Shown here piece by piece: positions 16,799-24,560 of a stretch of DNA of 64,000 nt. Positions within the stretch are counted from its first letter, which is position 1, and each line of letters opens with the position of its first letter. Source of the stretch: Azospirillum soli (GTDB lineage Bacteria > Pseudomonadota > Alphaproteobacteria > Azospirillales > Azospirillaceae); contig NZ_JAGINQ010000015.1 in NCBI RefSeq assembly GCF_017876165.1, forward strand, positions 1 through 64,000. Direction: 5' to 3'. The translations under genes were made by a program, and so were the position numbers. Below the pieces are notes generated by a model. That model ran no database searches. It had not been told where the DNA came from and worked only from the letters and a program-made list of their open reading frames with translations.

Positions 16799-16814
16799 TG
16801 GCATCCGGATTGCT
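16799..16814 (+). promoter_or_regulatory. Sigma54 (-24/-12) promoter of dadA
   Basis: TGGCAT-N5-TTGCT matches the RpoN consensus TGGCAC-N5-TTGCA/T, with the invariant GG (16800-16801) and GC (16812-16813) exactly 10 bp apart. Transcription would begin near 16825, about 30 bp before the dadA start codon. The divergent neighbour is a GAFTGA-bearing activator. Confidence 0.75.
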
Positions 16815-16854
16815 GATGGTTTGGAAAGCCAATCTGCGAACTCGGGAGCCTTCC

Positions 16855-18168
16855 ATGCGCGTCATCGTCCTCGGCAGCGGCGTCATCGGCGTGTCCACCG
16901 CCTACTATCTGGCGAAGGCCGGGCATGAGGTCACCGTCGTGGACCGGCAGAACGGTGCCGCGCTGGAGACCAGCTACGCCAACGCGGGCGAGGTGTCGCC
17001 GGGTTATTCCGCGCCGTGGGCCGCGCCGGGGCTGGTCGGGAAGGCGATCAAGTGGATGCTGATGAAGCACTCCCCGTTGGTCATCCGACCGAAGATGGAC
17101 CCGGCCATGTGGGCGTGGTGCCTGAAGCTGCTCGCCAACGCCAACGAGCGCAGCTACGAGATCAACAAGGGCCGCATGGTCCGGCTGGCCGAATACAGCC
17201 GCGACTGCCTGCGGGATCTGCGCGACGAGACCGGCATCCGCTACGACGAGCGGACCAAGGGCACGCTCCAGGTTTTCCGCACCCAGAAGCAGGTCGATGC
17301 GGCGGCCACCGACATGGCGGTGCTGGACCGCTACAAGGTCCCCTATTCGCTGCTGGACCGTGACGGCTGCGTGGCGGCGGAACCGGCGCTGGCGCTGGTC
17401 AAGGACAAGATCGTCGGCGGCCTCCAACTGCCGGGCGACGAGACGGGCGACTGCTTCCGCTTCACTAATGTGCTGGCCGAGATGGCGGCGGGCCTGGGCG
17501 TGGAGTTCCGGTACGGCATCCGCATCCAGGGGCTGGAAAGCGACGGGCGGCGTGTCACCGGCGTGCGGACCGACGCGGGTACGCTGACGGCGGACGCCTA
17601 TGTGGTGGCGCTCGGCAGCTATTCGCCGATGCTGGTCAAGCCGCTGGGCCTCGACCTGCCGGTTTACCCGGTGAAGGGCTACTCGCTGACGCTGCCCATC
17701 GTGGACGCGGCGGGCGCCCCGGAATCCACCGTCATGGACGAAACCTACAAGATCGCCGTGACCCGCCTCGGCGACCGCATCCGCGTCGGCGGCACGGCGG
17801 AGCTGACCGGCTACGACCTGACGCTGCGGCCAGGCCGTCGCGGGCCGCTGGACCATGTCGTCAGCGACCTGTTCCCGACGGGCGGCGACCTCGCCAAGGC
17901 GGAGTTCTGGACCGGCCTGCGTCCCAACACGCCGGACGGCACGCCCATCGTCGGCTCGACCCCCGTGCGCAACCTGTTCCTGAACACCGGGCACGGCACG
18001 CTGGGCTGGACCATGGCCGCCGGCTCGGGCCGCGTCGTTGCCGACGTGGTCAGTGGCCGGCGCACCGAGATCGACATGGAAGGGCTGACCGTGGACCGCT
18101 ATGGCCGCCCGGCATTGGCCGCGTCCGGCACCCGTCCGGCCGTGGGCGTTGCCCGCCCGACTGCGTGA
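16855..18168 (+). CDS. dadA: D-amino acid dehydrogenase small subunit (DadA)
   Basis: 437 residues against about 432 in E. coli. This FAD enzyme oxidises D-amino acids such as D-alanine to 2-oxo acids at the inner membrane and passes electrons to quinone. The N-terminus MRVIVLGSGVIGVSTAYYLAKAG is the dinucleotide-binding motif, followed by VVDRQ and the family stretch ALETSYANAGEVSPGYSAPWAAPG. NTGHGTLGWTMAAGSGRVVAD near the C-terminus closes the FAD site. ATG 16855 has CGGGAG upstream; longer in-frame starts lie before the sigma54 promoter and are excluded. The neighbouring tyrR and the operator layout point to control by an amino-acid-sensing sigma54 activator. No alanine racemase gene adjoins it. 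Confidence 0.95.
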   Translation: MRVIVLGSGVIGVSTAYYLAKAGHEVTVVDRQNGAALETSYANAGEVSPGYSAPWAAPGLVGKAIKWMLMKHSPLVIRPKMDPAMWAWCLKLLANANERSYEINKGRMVRLAEYSRDCLRDLRDETGIRYDERTKGTLQVFRTQKQVDAAATDMAVLDRYKVPYSLLDRDGCVAAEPALALVKDKIVGGLQLPGDETGDCFRFTNVLAEMAAGLGVEFRYGIRIQGLESDGRRVTGVRTDAGTLTADAYVVALGSYSPMLVKPLGLDLPVYPVKGYSLTLPIVDAAGAPESTVMDETYKIAVTRLGDRIRVGGTAELTGYDLTLRPGRRGPLDHVVSDLFPTGGDLAKAEFWTGLRPNTPDGTPIVGSTPVRNLFLNTGHGTLGWTMAAGSGRVVADVVSGRRTEIDMEGLTVDRYGRPALAASGTRPAVGVARPTA

Positions 18169-18194
18169 TTGTGTCAGGAGTGATTGTGTGAGGG
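18165..18194. repeat. 15-bp tandem duplication across the dadA stop codon
   Basis: GTGATTGTGTCAGGA (18165-18179) and GTGATTGTGTGAGGG (18180-18194) are adjacent copies with 13 of 15 positions identical. The first copy contains the dadA TGA; the second supplies the GAGGGG ribosome site of the next gene. Confidence 0.8.
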
Positions 18195-18200
18195 GTGTTC

Positions 18201-18884
18201 GTGCCGGCTGTTCTCGCCGGCATGGACGCCCTCCACGAACCCTGGCCCGTCACCGAAGCCGACGCCCGCGCCGTGCAGGAGCGGTTGCGCGGGCTGGTGG
18301 TGACGCGCGACGACTTCGGGCCGCTGCGCCGCCTCGCCGCCGTCGACGCGCATTTCAACGAGGAGCGCGGGCTGACCTGGGCGGCGGTCGCGGAGATCGA
18401 TGCCGACACGCTGCAACTGACCCGCAGCGTGCTGCTGAGCCGCCCGACCGGCTTTCCCTACATCCCCGGCCTGCTGTCCTTCCGCGAGGCCCCGGCCATG
18501 GTGGAGGCCATCGGCCTGCTGCCGGAGCCGCCCGACCTGCTGGTCATCGACGGGCAGGGCACCGCACACCCGCGCCGTTTCGGGCTGGCTTGCCATGTCG
18601 GTGTGCTGACCGGGCTGCCGGCCATCGGTGTCGCCAAGTCGCGTCTCGTCGGTCGCTATGAGGATCTGGGCAACGAGCGCGGATCACGCGCCCTGCTCTG
18701 GCACCGGCGGGAGGTGGTGGGGGCGGCGCTGCGCACCCGCAACGGCACCAACCTGCTGTTCGTCTCCCCCGGCCATCGGGTCAGTCTGGAGACCTGCATC
18801 GACCTCGTGCTGCGCTTCTCGCCGAAGTGGCGCTTGCCGGAGCCGATCCGCCTTGCCGACGCCATCTCGCGCATGCACGGGTGA
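18201..18884 (+). CDS. nfi: Endonuclease V (deoxyinosine 3' endonuclease)
   Basis: 227 residues if GTG 18201 is used (GAGGGG six bases upstream); GTG 18195 and ATG 18222 are alternatives. E. coli Nfi is 223 residues. It nicks DNA one nucleotide 3' to deoxyinosine, starting repair of deaminated adenine. Conserved pieces are AAVDAHF with the first catalytic Asp, the strand-separating YIPGLLSFREAP, VIDGQGTAHPRRFGLACHVG with the second Asp, and IGVAKSRLVG. The stop of dadA is 32 bp upstream and the two may be cotranscribed, although the functions are unrelated. Confidence 0.92.
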   Translation: MPAVLAGMDALHEPWPVTEADARAVQERLRGLVVTRDDFGPLRRLAAVDAHFNEERGLTWAAVAEIDADTLQLTRSVLLSRPTGFPYIPGLLSFREAPAMVEAIGLLPEPPDLLVIDGQGTAHPRRFGLACHVGVLTGLPAIGVAKSRLVGRYEDLGNERGSRALLWHRREVVGAALRTRNGTNLLFVSPGHRVSLETCIDLVLRFSPKWRLPEPIRLADAISRMHG

Positions 18885-18888
18885 GCGG

Positions 18889-19509
18889 TCAGGATGCCAG
18901 CACCACGGCCGCCAAGCGGGGCAGCAGATCGTCCCAGCCTTCCAGTTCCACGGTGCCGGCCACCTTCGGAGCTCCGGCCAGGGCGAAGACCGGCTTGCGG
19001 AATTGCAGGCCGTAGGCGATTTCCGACAGGGTCCCGTTGCCGCCGCCGATGGCGATCAGGCACAGCGTGGCCCGCGCGATGATCGCGTTGCGGGCGACTC
19101 CGATCCCGGTGGCGATGGGAACGGTGACGTAGGCGTTGGCACTATCCCACTCCTCGCCGGGCAGCAGGCCGATGCTGATGCCGCCCTTGCTCGCCACGCC
19201 CTTGCAGACGGCCTCCATCACCCCGGCCCGCCCGCCGCACAGCACGGTCAGGCCGAGTTCCGCCAGCTCCGCGCCGATGCGCTCGGCAAGTTCGTATTGG
19301 AAGGGCGACGGCTCGCGCGGGCCGATCACGCCGATGGGTGGACGGCAGGGCGAACCACTCTCGCGCTGGAGCCAGCCGATGGCCGCCGCGTCGCCGATGG
19401 GCGTTGCGCTCCCCGGCACCTCGCTGACGATCCAGGCGCGGGCGACGGGGTCGAAACGCCGGCCCCGGCTGTCCCACAAGGTGCTGCGGTCGGCGTCGAG
19501 CATCCACAT
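18889..19509 (-). CDS. TIGR00725/LOG-like nucleotide-binding Rossmann protein
   Basis: 206 residues from ATG 19509, preceded by AAGGAGG. It has the SLOG/'lysine decarboxylase-like' fold: IGVIGPREP at the first strand, VLCGGRAGVMEAVCKG as the nucleotide loop, and AIGGGNGTLSEIAYGLQF in place of the PGGxGTxxE signature of LOG phosphoribohydrolases. The Arg and Glu of that catalytic signature are only partly conserved (GGGNGTLSE). Proteins of the TIGR00725 type lack a proven role; nucleotide binding or hydrolysis is the safest inference. It converges with nfi, with 4 bp between the stop codons. About 60 residues before the Rossmann domain are not recognised. Confidence 0.75.
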   Translation of the reverse strand: MWMLDADRSTLWDSRGRRFDPVARAWIVSEVPGSATPIGDAAAIGWLQRESGSPCRPPIGVIGPREPSPFQYELAERIGAELAELGLTVLCGGRAGVMEAVCKGVASKGGISIGLLPGEEWDSANAYVTVPIATGIGVARNAIIARATLCLIAIGGGNGTLSEIAYGLQFRKPVFALAGAPKVAGTVELEGWDDLLPRLAAVVLAS

Positions 19510-19555
19510 GGCGGTCCCCCTCCTTGAGCGGGCGCCAGTATGCACACTCGGCCGG

Positions 19556-20239
19556 TCAGCGGCGGGCGAAAACGCTCTCGTTGATCCGAGCGGTGTCGAA
19601 GGCGCCCAGCGATCGCACCTGATCGGCGGTGGTGGACAGGATAACCGCCGCCAGACCGGGCTCGACGCTCGCCGCGTCCCAGGGCTGGGCGTAGGGACCG
19701 CCGATGCCGCTGGTGGGTTCGACCACCACGGCCTGAAGGTTGCCGATCTGATCGAAGATGAGGTCGCTCACGGTGCCGAAGCCGTCGTCGCCCTCGGTCT
19801 GCACCGGTCGGCCGAGCAGGGCGGCGGCGCGCCAGTCGCCGGGACGGCTGATCGGCTGGGGCTCGTTGCGGATGATCGTCAGCACGTCGGCGCTGGTCGC
19901 CGGAAAGGTCAGGGTCCCGTCGATGGAGCCGGCCATCAGTTGCGTCCAGGGCACGGAGAAGCGGGCCTGCCCGGCGTCCAGCATGCCGCTCGCCTCGATC
20001 ACCACCGATTGCAGCCGTCCATCCGGACTGATGACGAGGTCCACCACCTCGCCCAGCTCCTCGCCGACCAGCCCGTTCACCTCGGTCCCGATCATCGTGT
20101 CGGCGCGCCAGCCCTGGTACAGCGACGCGTAGGACCAGCCGCCCGGCAGCGCGGACATCTGTGGGGAACCGTGCGGCGCTTGGGCGAAGGCGGTCGCGGT
20201 GGAAAGGGTAAGCAGGGTGAGGAAGACGCAAAACCGCAT
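19556..20239 (-). CDS. Exported protein with two PRC-barrel domains
   Basis: 227 residues. A signal peptide (1-19, MRFCVFLTLLTLSTATAFA) precedes two copies of a PRC-barrel-like unit: IGTEVNGLVGEELGEVVDLVI at about 50-70 and LLGRPVQTEGDDGFGTVSDLIF at about 141-162. Each continues into a strand ending in LQSVVIE or LQAVVVE. PRC barrels bind partners in photosynthetic reaction centres and in ribosome maturation; periplasmic versions of unknown role are common in alphaproteobacteria. It is 46 bp downstream of nothing on its own strand and probably monocistronic, with its promoter shared with the divergent PfpI-type gene. Confidence 0.72.
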   Translation of the reverse strand: MRFCVFLTLLTLSTATAFAQAPHGSPQMSALPGGWSYASLYQGWRADTMIGTEVNGLVGEELGEVVDLVISPDGRLQSVVIEASGMLDAGQARFSVPWTQLMAGSIDGTLTFPATSADVLTIIRNEPQPISRPGDWRAAALLGRPVQTEGDDGFGTVSDLIFDQIGNLQAVVVEPTSGIGGPYAQPWDAASVEPGLAAVILSTTADQVRSLGAFDTARINESVFARR

Positions 20240-20248
20240 GGATCGTCG

Positions 20249-20274
20249 CTCCCGATGGTGACTCCCGATGGTGC
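20249..20274. repeat. 13-bp tandem duplication upstream of the PRC-barrel gene
   Basis: CTCCCGATGGTGA (20249-20261) and CTCCCGATGGTGC (20262-20274) are adjacent and differ only at the last base. They lie 9 bp before the start codon of the minus-strand PRC-barrel gene, in its leader. Confidence 0.75.
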
Positions 20275-20386
20275 TGCAAGGGGGCCGTACTATCGGGAAA
20301 CATGGGGGCAGGGGTGCGGTTCCTGCCGGAACTCCCTGGGCTTACTCCGGTTGCTGGCGCAGAGGCCAATCGAAGAGGGAAATCCC

Positions 20387-20959
20387 ATGGCACAGACGCT
20401 CAAGGACAAGACCGTGGCCGTGCTGGCCACCGACGGCTTCGAGCAGGTCGAACTGACCGAACCGGTGAAGGCGCTGCGCGACGAAGGGGCGACGGTGCGG
20501 ATCGTCTCGCCCCGGACCGGCCAGATTCAGGGCTGGAAGCATCACGACAAGGGCGACCGGGTGGATGTGGACGTAGCGCTCGACCAAGCCGACGCCAACC
20601 GGTTCGACGCGCTGGTCCTGCCGGGCGGGGTGATCAACCCCGACGCCCTGCGGCTGGAACCGAAAGCCATCGACTTCATCCGCAGCTTCGTCCAGTCCGG
20701 CAAGCCCATCGCCGCGATCTGCCACGGCCCGTGGACGCTGATCGACGCGGGCGGCGTGCGCGGCAAGCGCATGACCTCCTGGCCGTCGCTGAAGACCGAC
20801 CTGACCAACGCCGGGGCGAATTGGGAGGACAGCGAGGTGGTGACCGACAAGGGCCTCGTCACCTCGCGCAAACCCGACGACCTGCCGGCCTTCTGCCGCA
20901 AGATGATCGAGGAGTTCGCCGAAGGGCGGCACCACGGCCATCGGCACGCGGCGGAATAG
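20387..20959 (+). CDS. DJ-1/PfpI family protein (general-stress type, YhbO-like)
   Basis: 190 residues from ATG 20387 behind AGAGGGA. The fold is clear: VAVLATDGFEQVELTEPVKAL with the acidic partner at E19, ALVLPGGVINPD, and the nucleophile elbow AAICHGPW with C112. This Cys-His-Gly-Pro-Trp form is typical of the PfpI/YhbO branch, described as proteases, glyoxalases or protein deglycases depending on the member. The C-terminus is His-rich (RHHGHRH), which could bind metal. It stands alone between a divergent gene and a two-component pair, with a hairpin right after its stop. The exact reaction cannot be decided from sequence. Confidence 0.88.
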   Translation: MAQTLKDKTVAVLATDGFEQVELTEPVKALRDEGATVRIVSPRTGQIQGWKHHDKGDRVDVDVALDQADANRFDALVLPGGVINPDALRLEPKAIDFIRSFVQSGKPIAAICHGPWTLIDAGGVRGKRMTSWPSLKTDLTNAGANWEDSEVVTDKGLVTSRKPDDLPAFCRKMIEEFAEGRHHGHRHAAE

Positions 20960-20971
20960 CCGCCCTCACGG

Positions 20972-20997
20972 CCCCTCCCGCTCCAAGGCGGGAGGGG
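20972..20997. terminator. Strong GC hairpin after the PfpI-type gene
   Basis: CCCCTCCCGC (20972-20981) pairs perfectly with GCGGGAGGGG (20988-20997) across a 6-nt loop, 12 bp after the stop. There is no T-run, so it may also be one of the abundant GC-rich intergenic repeats. Confidence 0.5.
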
Positions 20998-21049
20998 TGA
21001 CGAGTTTGCGATCTTTGGGCGGCCGGGCGGATGCGCTATTCTTCCGCTC

Positions 21050-21727
21050 ATGAAAGTTCTCGTGATCGAAGACGACCGGCAGGCCGCCTCCTACCTCGCC
21101 AAGGGACTGAAGGAGGCCGGGCACGTCGTGGACGTCGCCAACGACGGCAAGGAGGGGCTGTTCCTGGCCGGCTCCGAGCATTACGACGTGATGATCGTGG
21201 ACCGCATGCTGCCCGGCCGCGACGGGCTGTCGCTGGTCGAGATTCTGCGCGCCACGGGCAACGACACGCCGGTGCTGTTCCTCTCCGCGCTCGGCAGCGT
21301 GGACGACCGCGTGAAGGGGCTGAAGGCCGGCGGCGACGACTATCTGACCAAGCCCTTCGCCTTCTCCGAACTGCTCGCCCGGATCGAGGTGCTGGTGCGC
21401 CGCCGCAGCGCCGCCCAGCCGCAGACCAAGCTGACGGTCGCGGACCTGGAGCTGGACCTGCTGTCCCGCACGGTCAAGCGCGCCGGCAAGCCCATCGAGC
21501 TGCTGCCGCGCGAGTTCGCCCTGCTGGAATTCATGATGCGCAACGCTGGCAGCGTGGTGACCCGCACCATGATGCTGGAGAATGTCTGGGACTATCACTT
21601 CGACCCGCAGACCAACGTCATCGACGTGCACATCGCCCGCCTGCGGCAGAAGATCGACAAGGACTTTTCCGTGCCGCTGATCCACACGGTGCGCGGAGCG
21701 GGGTACAGCCTGCGGGCGCCCCAGTGA
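21050..21727 (+). CDS. OmpR/PhoB-type response regulator
   Basis: 225 residues. The receiver domain (1-115) has the acidic pair E7-D8 (VIEDDR), the phospho-acceptor D51 (MIVDRMLPG), the Thr/Ser switch position (LFLSALG) and the Lys of YLTKPF. A winged-helix DNA-binding domain follows (about 128-222, LLPREFALLEFMMRN, IDVHIARLRQKID, HTVRGAGYSL). All activation residues are intact. It is followed after 40 bp by its likely sensor kinase, and the gap consists mostly of a 15-bp tandem repeat. The pattern is close to the CusR/QseB/TctD-like group, but no target gene is evident. Confidence 0.93.
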   Translation: MKVLVIEDDRQAASYLAKGLKEAGHVVDVANDGKEGLFLAGSEHYDVMIVDRMLPGRDGLSLVEILRATGNDTPVLFLSALGSVDDRVKGLKAGGDDYLTKPFAFSELLARIEVLVRRRSAAQPQTKLTVADLELDLLSRTVKRAGKPIELLPREFALLEFMMRNAGSVVTRTMMLENVWDYHFDPQTNVIDVHIARLRQKIDKDFSVPLIHTVRGAGYSLRAPQ

Positions 21728-21765
21728 TGGGTGATCCAGTGACGGGTGGCCCAGTGACGGGTGGC
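21721..21765. repeat. 15-bp unit repeated three times between regulator and kinase genes
   Basis: CCAGTGATGGGTGAT (21721-21735), CCAGTGACGGGTGGC (21736-21750) and CCAGTGACGGGTGGC (21751-21765). The first copy contains the stop codon of the regulator. The last copy abuts the GTG start of the kinase and gives a GGGTGG-like ribosome site. Confidence 0.9.
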
Positions 21766-21767
21766 GC

Positions 21768-23189
21768 GTGAAAGCACTTGTGATTTCTGCCCTGCGGCTG
21801 GCGCGCACCACGCCGTTCCGGCTGGCGGTGCTGTATCTGGCGATGTTCGTGCTGTCGGTGGCCCTGATCCTCGCGGTGGTGTACCGCACCACCGCCGGCT
21901 TTCTGGAATCGGAAATCGGCGAGACCATCGCGCTGGAAGTCGCCGGCCTTCAAGACCAGTACCGGGGTCAGGGCCTGCGCGGGCTGGTCGATGCGGTGCG
22001 CGACCGCAGCGCGACGTCGCACACCAACTCCGTCTATCTGCTGACCACCCCCGGCGGCGTGATCCTGGCGGGCAACCTGTCGGCTTGGCCGACCGCGGTG
22101 CCGGACGCCAGCGGCTGGACCCATTTCAAGGTCGCCGAGTATGGCGGCACCAGCGACCGGCCCTCCACCGCCATGGCCGTCACCTTCACCTTGCCGGGCA
22201 AGTTTCGCCTGCTGGTCGGCCGCGACATGAGCGAGATCGACCAGCTGCGCGGGCGCATGATCGCCTCACTGCGCTGGATTCTGGCGGTGACCGCCCTGCT
22301 GGGGCTGGGCGGCGGGCTGCTGGTGGCGCGCGGCGCCATGCGGCGGATCGAGGCAATCAACCGCACGACCCGCCAGATCATGGCCGGCGACCTGACGGGC
22401 CGCGTGCCGCGCTCCGGCGGCGGGGATGAGATCGACCGGCTGGCCGGCAACCTGAACGCCATGCTCGACCAGATCGAACGGCTGATGACCGGTATGCGGC
22501 AGGTAACGGAAAGCGTCGCCCACGACCTGCGCACCCCGCTGACCCGCCTGCGCTCCCGCATCGAACTGGCGCTGATCCACGAGACCGAGGACCCAGAGGT
22601 CTACCGTGCGGTGTTGCAGGAGACCATCGCGGAGGCCGACCGGTTGCTCGCCACCTTCACCGCGCTGCTCTCCATCGCCGAGGCGGAATCGGGCGCTAAG
22701 CGGACCGAGTTGGAACCGGTGAAACTCGCCGAGCCGGTGCGGATCGCCGCCGACCTTTACGAGCCGGTGGCCGAGGACAAGGGCCAGACGCTCGTCACCG
22801 ACATCCGGGGCGAGCCGGTGGTGCGCGGCAACGGCCAACTGCTGGCGCAGGCGGTGTCCAACCTGCTCGACAACGCCATCAAATACACACCCGAGGGCGG
22901 ACGCATCGCGCTGGTGCTGGAGGGAGCGGCGCATGGGCGCGGCCCCCGCGTGACCATCGCCGACAACGGGCCGGGCATCCCGTCGGACATGCGCGAGAAG
23001 GTGCTGCAACGCTTCGTCCGCTTGGACACCGCGCGGGCCTCGCCGGGCAACGGGCTGGGCCTCAGCCTCGTGGACGCGGTGGCCCGGCTGCACGGCGCGC
23101 GGCTTGTGCTGGAGGACAACGCGCCCGGCCTGCGGATCAGCCTTGAGTTCCCGGCGAATGGCGGAACGTTCGCGACCCCACCCCATTGA
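21768..23189 (+). CDS. Sensor histidine kinase (HAMP, HisKA, HATPase)
   Basis: 473 residues from GTG 21768. Two membrane helices (about 18-40 and 166-188) enclose a small periplasmic domain of about 125 residues. HAMP follows (about 188-240, RRIEAINRTTRQIMAGDLTGRV), then the dimerisation helix with the phospho-acceptor His in SVAHDLRTPLTRL (about 249). The ATPase carries the N box (LLDNAIKYTP), G1 (DNGPGIP) and G2 (GNGLGLSLV). It is the partner of the response regulator just upstream. The alternative ATG start is not available close by, and the tandem repeat before the GTG may affect translation. The stimulus is unknown. Confidence 0.92.
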   Translation: MKALVISALRLARTTPFRLAVLYLAMFVLSVALILAVVYRTTAGFLESEIGETIALEVAGLQDQYRGQGLRGLVDAVRDRSATSHTNSVYLLTTPGGVILAGNLSAWPTAVPDASGWTHFKVAEYGGTSDRPSTAMAVTFTLPGKFRLLVGRDMSEIDQLRGRMIASLRWILAVTALLGLGGGLLVARGAMRRIEAINRTTRQIMAGDLTGRVPRSGGGDEIDRLAGNLNAMLDQIERLMTGMRQVTESVAHDLRTPLTRLRSRIELALIHETEDPEVYRAVLQETIAEADRLLATFTALLSIAEAESGAKRTELEPVKLAEPVRIAADLYEPVAEDKGQTLVTDIRGEPVVRGNGQLLAQAVSNLLDNAIKYTPEGGRIALVLEGAAHGRGPRVTIADNGPGIPSDMREKVLQRFVRLDTARASPGNGLGLSLVDAVARLHGARLVLEDNAPGLRISLEFPANGGTFATPPH

Positions 23190-23228
23190 GCCTCGTACCG
23201 AGAAGGGACAACGCGCGCCTCAAAGAAA

Positions 23229-23252
23229 AAGCCCGCCGTTTCCGGCGGGCTT
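23229..23252. terminator. Bidirectional-looking hairpin after the kinase gene
   Basis: AAGCCCGCCG (23229-23238) pairs with CGGCGGGCTT (23243-23252) around a 4-nt loop, with an A-run before and TT after. It is 40 bp beyond the kinase stop. Confidence 0.65.
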
Positions 23253-23365
23253 GAAGTTGACATCAGCGAGAATGACTCCTTGGCGTCACCCATGATATGG
23301 GGTCTGAACGGTCGCCGCGCATTCGGATATGTGTATTACTACGAAAGTGCTAGTCATAAGGCTGT

Positions 23366-23390
23366 GAAACACTTTCCTTCGAGCGGCGTT
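23366..23390 (+). promoter_or_regulatory. Possible EcfG-type general-stress promoter
   Basis: GAAAC (23366-23370), 16 bp, then CGTT (23387-23390) resembles the alphaproteobacterial EcfG consensus GGAAC-N16/17-CGTT with one mismatch. It would start the AI-2E-type transporter transcript about 20 bp before the start codon. This is a weak call. Confidence 0.3.
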
Positions 23391-23415
23391 TCCCCGGTGA
23401 GCCAATCGGGGAAAC
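23388..23415 (+). promoter_or_regulatory. Hairpin covering the ribosome-binding site of the AI-2E-type gene
   Basis: GTTTCCCCG (23388-23396) is the exact inverse complement of CGGGGAAAC (23407-23415), with a 10-nt loop. The right arm contains the GGGGA ribosome site 7-11 bp before the ATG at 23419, so folding would hide it. Confidence 0.5.
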
Positions 23416-23418
23416 CTC

Positions 23419-24498
23419 ATGGATGCGACCAGACAGGCGGCGGAAGGGGCGGCCCGCATCGAACACGGGCAAGCCGCGCCGGGCGGGCGCTCGATCCCGA
23501 CCGAATTGAAGGTGTTCACCTGGAAGGTGCTGATCGCCGCCGGGATCTTCGGGCTGATGTTCGTCGCCTGGAAGGTCGCGGACGCGCTGCTGCTGGTCTT
23601 TGCCGGCGTGTTGCTGGCGATCCTGTTGCAACGGATGGCCGACGGGGTGCGGAAGGTCTCGCGTCTCTCTCAGGGATGGGCGTTGGGCATCGTGCTCGCG
23701 GTGATGGCCGTGGCGCTGGTGGGCGGCGTCTTTTTGCTGGGGCATTCGGTCATCGGGCAATTCGACCAGTTGACCGAGCAGATCAACCGCGCCGTGGAGC
23801 AGTTGCCGGGTACGATCCGGGACGAAATCGCCCAGCAGGGGCGCGACGCCACGTCCTGGATGAACCGCCTGCGGACGGTCGCCTCCAGCGTGATGTTCTT
23901 CCTGGGCGATGCGGTGGTTGTGGTGTTCACCGCGATCTATCTGGCGGCTTCACCGAAGGTCTATCGGCGCGGGATCGTGCTGCTGGTCCCGCCGCGCGGG
24001 CACGCGCGTGCCCACGAGGTGCTGGACGTCATGGGTGAGTCGTTGTGGAAATGGCTGATCGGCCAGCTCGCCTCCATGGCGATCGTCGGGGTTCTGGTCA
24101 CCGGCGGGCTGCTGCTGCTCGGCATCCCGAGTGCCCCGGCGCTGGGGCTTTTGGCCGGCTTGCTGGAGTTCATTCCGCTGATCGGGCCGGTGCTGGGCGC
24201 GGTGCCGGGAATCCTGATCGCCTTCGCGCAATCGCCCACCGACGCGATGTGGGTGGCGCTTCTTTATCTGATCGTCCAGCAGATCGAGGGCAACGTGATC
24301 ACGCCGCTGATGCAGAAAAGCGTCGTCGATCTGCCGCCGGTCATCACCATCGGCGCCATCGCGGCGGGCGGGGTGCTGTTCGGCCTCATGGGCATGTTCC
24401 TGGCGACCCCGCTGGCCGTGGTGGCCCTGGTGCTCGTCAACATGCTCTACATTGAGGACAAGCTGGGGGAGGGCCGGCATTTCCCTAGCGAGGATTGA
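23419..24498 (+). CDS. AI-2E family transporter (PerM/YdiK type membrane protein)
   Basis: 359 residues, the usual length. About seven or eight membrane helices: a first pair (about 34-75), the third near 90-115, then a large polar segment with QFDQLTEQINRAVEQLP, and a helix-rich C-terminal half. The family signature is visible as LLAGLLEFIPLIGPVLGAVPGILIAF and IVQQIEGNVITPLMQ. Members export varied small molecules or sodium; TqsA-type export of autoinducer-2 applies to only one branch, so the substrate is open. The gene is monocistronic, with a possible hairpin over its ribosome site. Confidence 0.9.
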   Translation: MDATRQAAEGAARIEHGQAAPGGRSIPTELKVFTWKVLIAAGIFGLMFVAWKVADALLLVFAGVLLAILLQRMADGVRKVSRLSQGWALGIVLAVMAVALVGGVFLLGHSVIGQFDQLTEQINRAVEQLPGTIRDEIAQQGRDATSWMNRLRTVASSVMFFLGDAVVVVFTAIYLAASPKVYRRGIVLLVPPRGHARAHEVLDVMGESLWKWLIGQLASMAIVGVLVTGGLLLLGIPSAPALGLLAGLLEFIPLIGPVLGAVPGILIAFAQSPTDAMWVALLYLIVQQIEGNVITPLMQKSVVDLPPVITIGAIAAGGVLFGLMGMFLATPLAVVALVLVNMLYIEDKLGEGRHFPSED

Positions 24499-24560
24499 TG
24501 CCGGCCGCCTTCATTTTTCGGCCGGCGATCAGCTTCTTGTTGGATTGGAACGTTTTTCAT

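Noticed and set aside
21050..23189. Naming the two-component pair as a known system such as qseBC or cusRS
   Set aside because: The domain architecture is common to many pairs, and no target gene or specific sensor motif was recognised.
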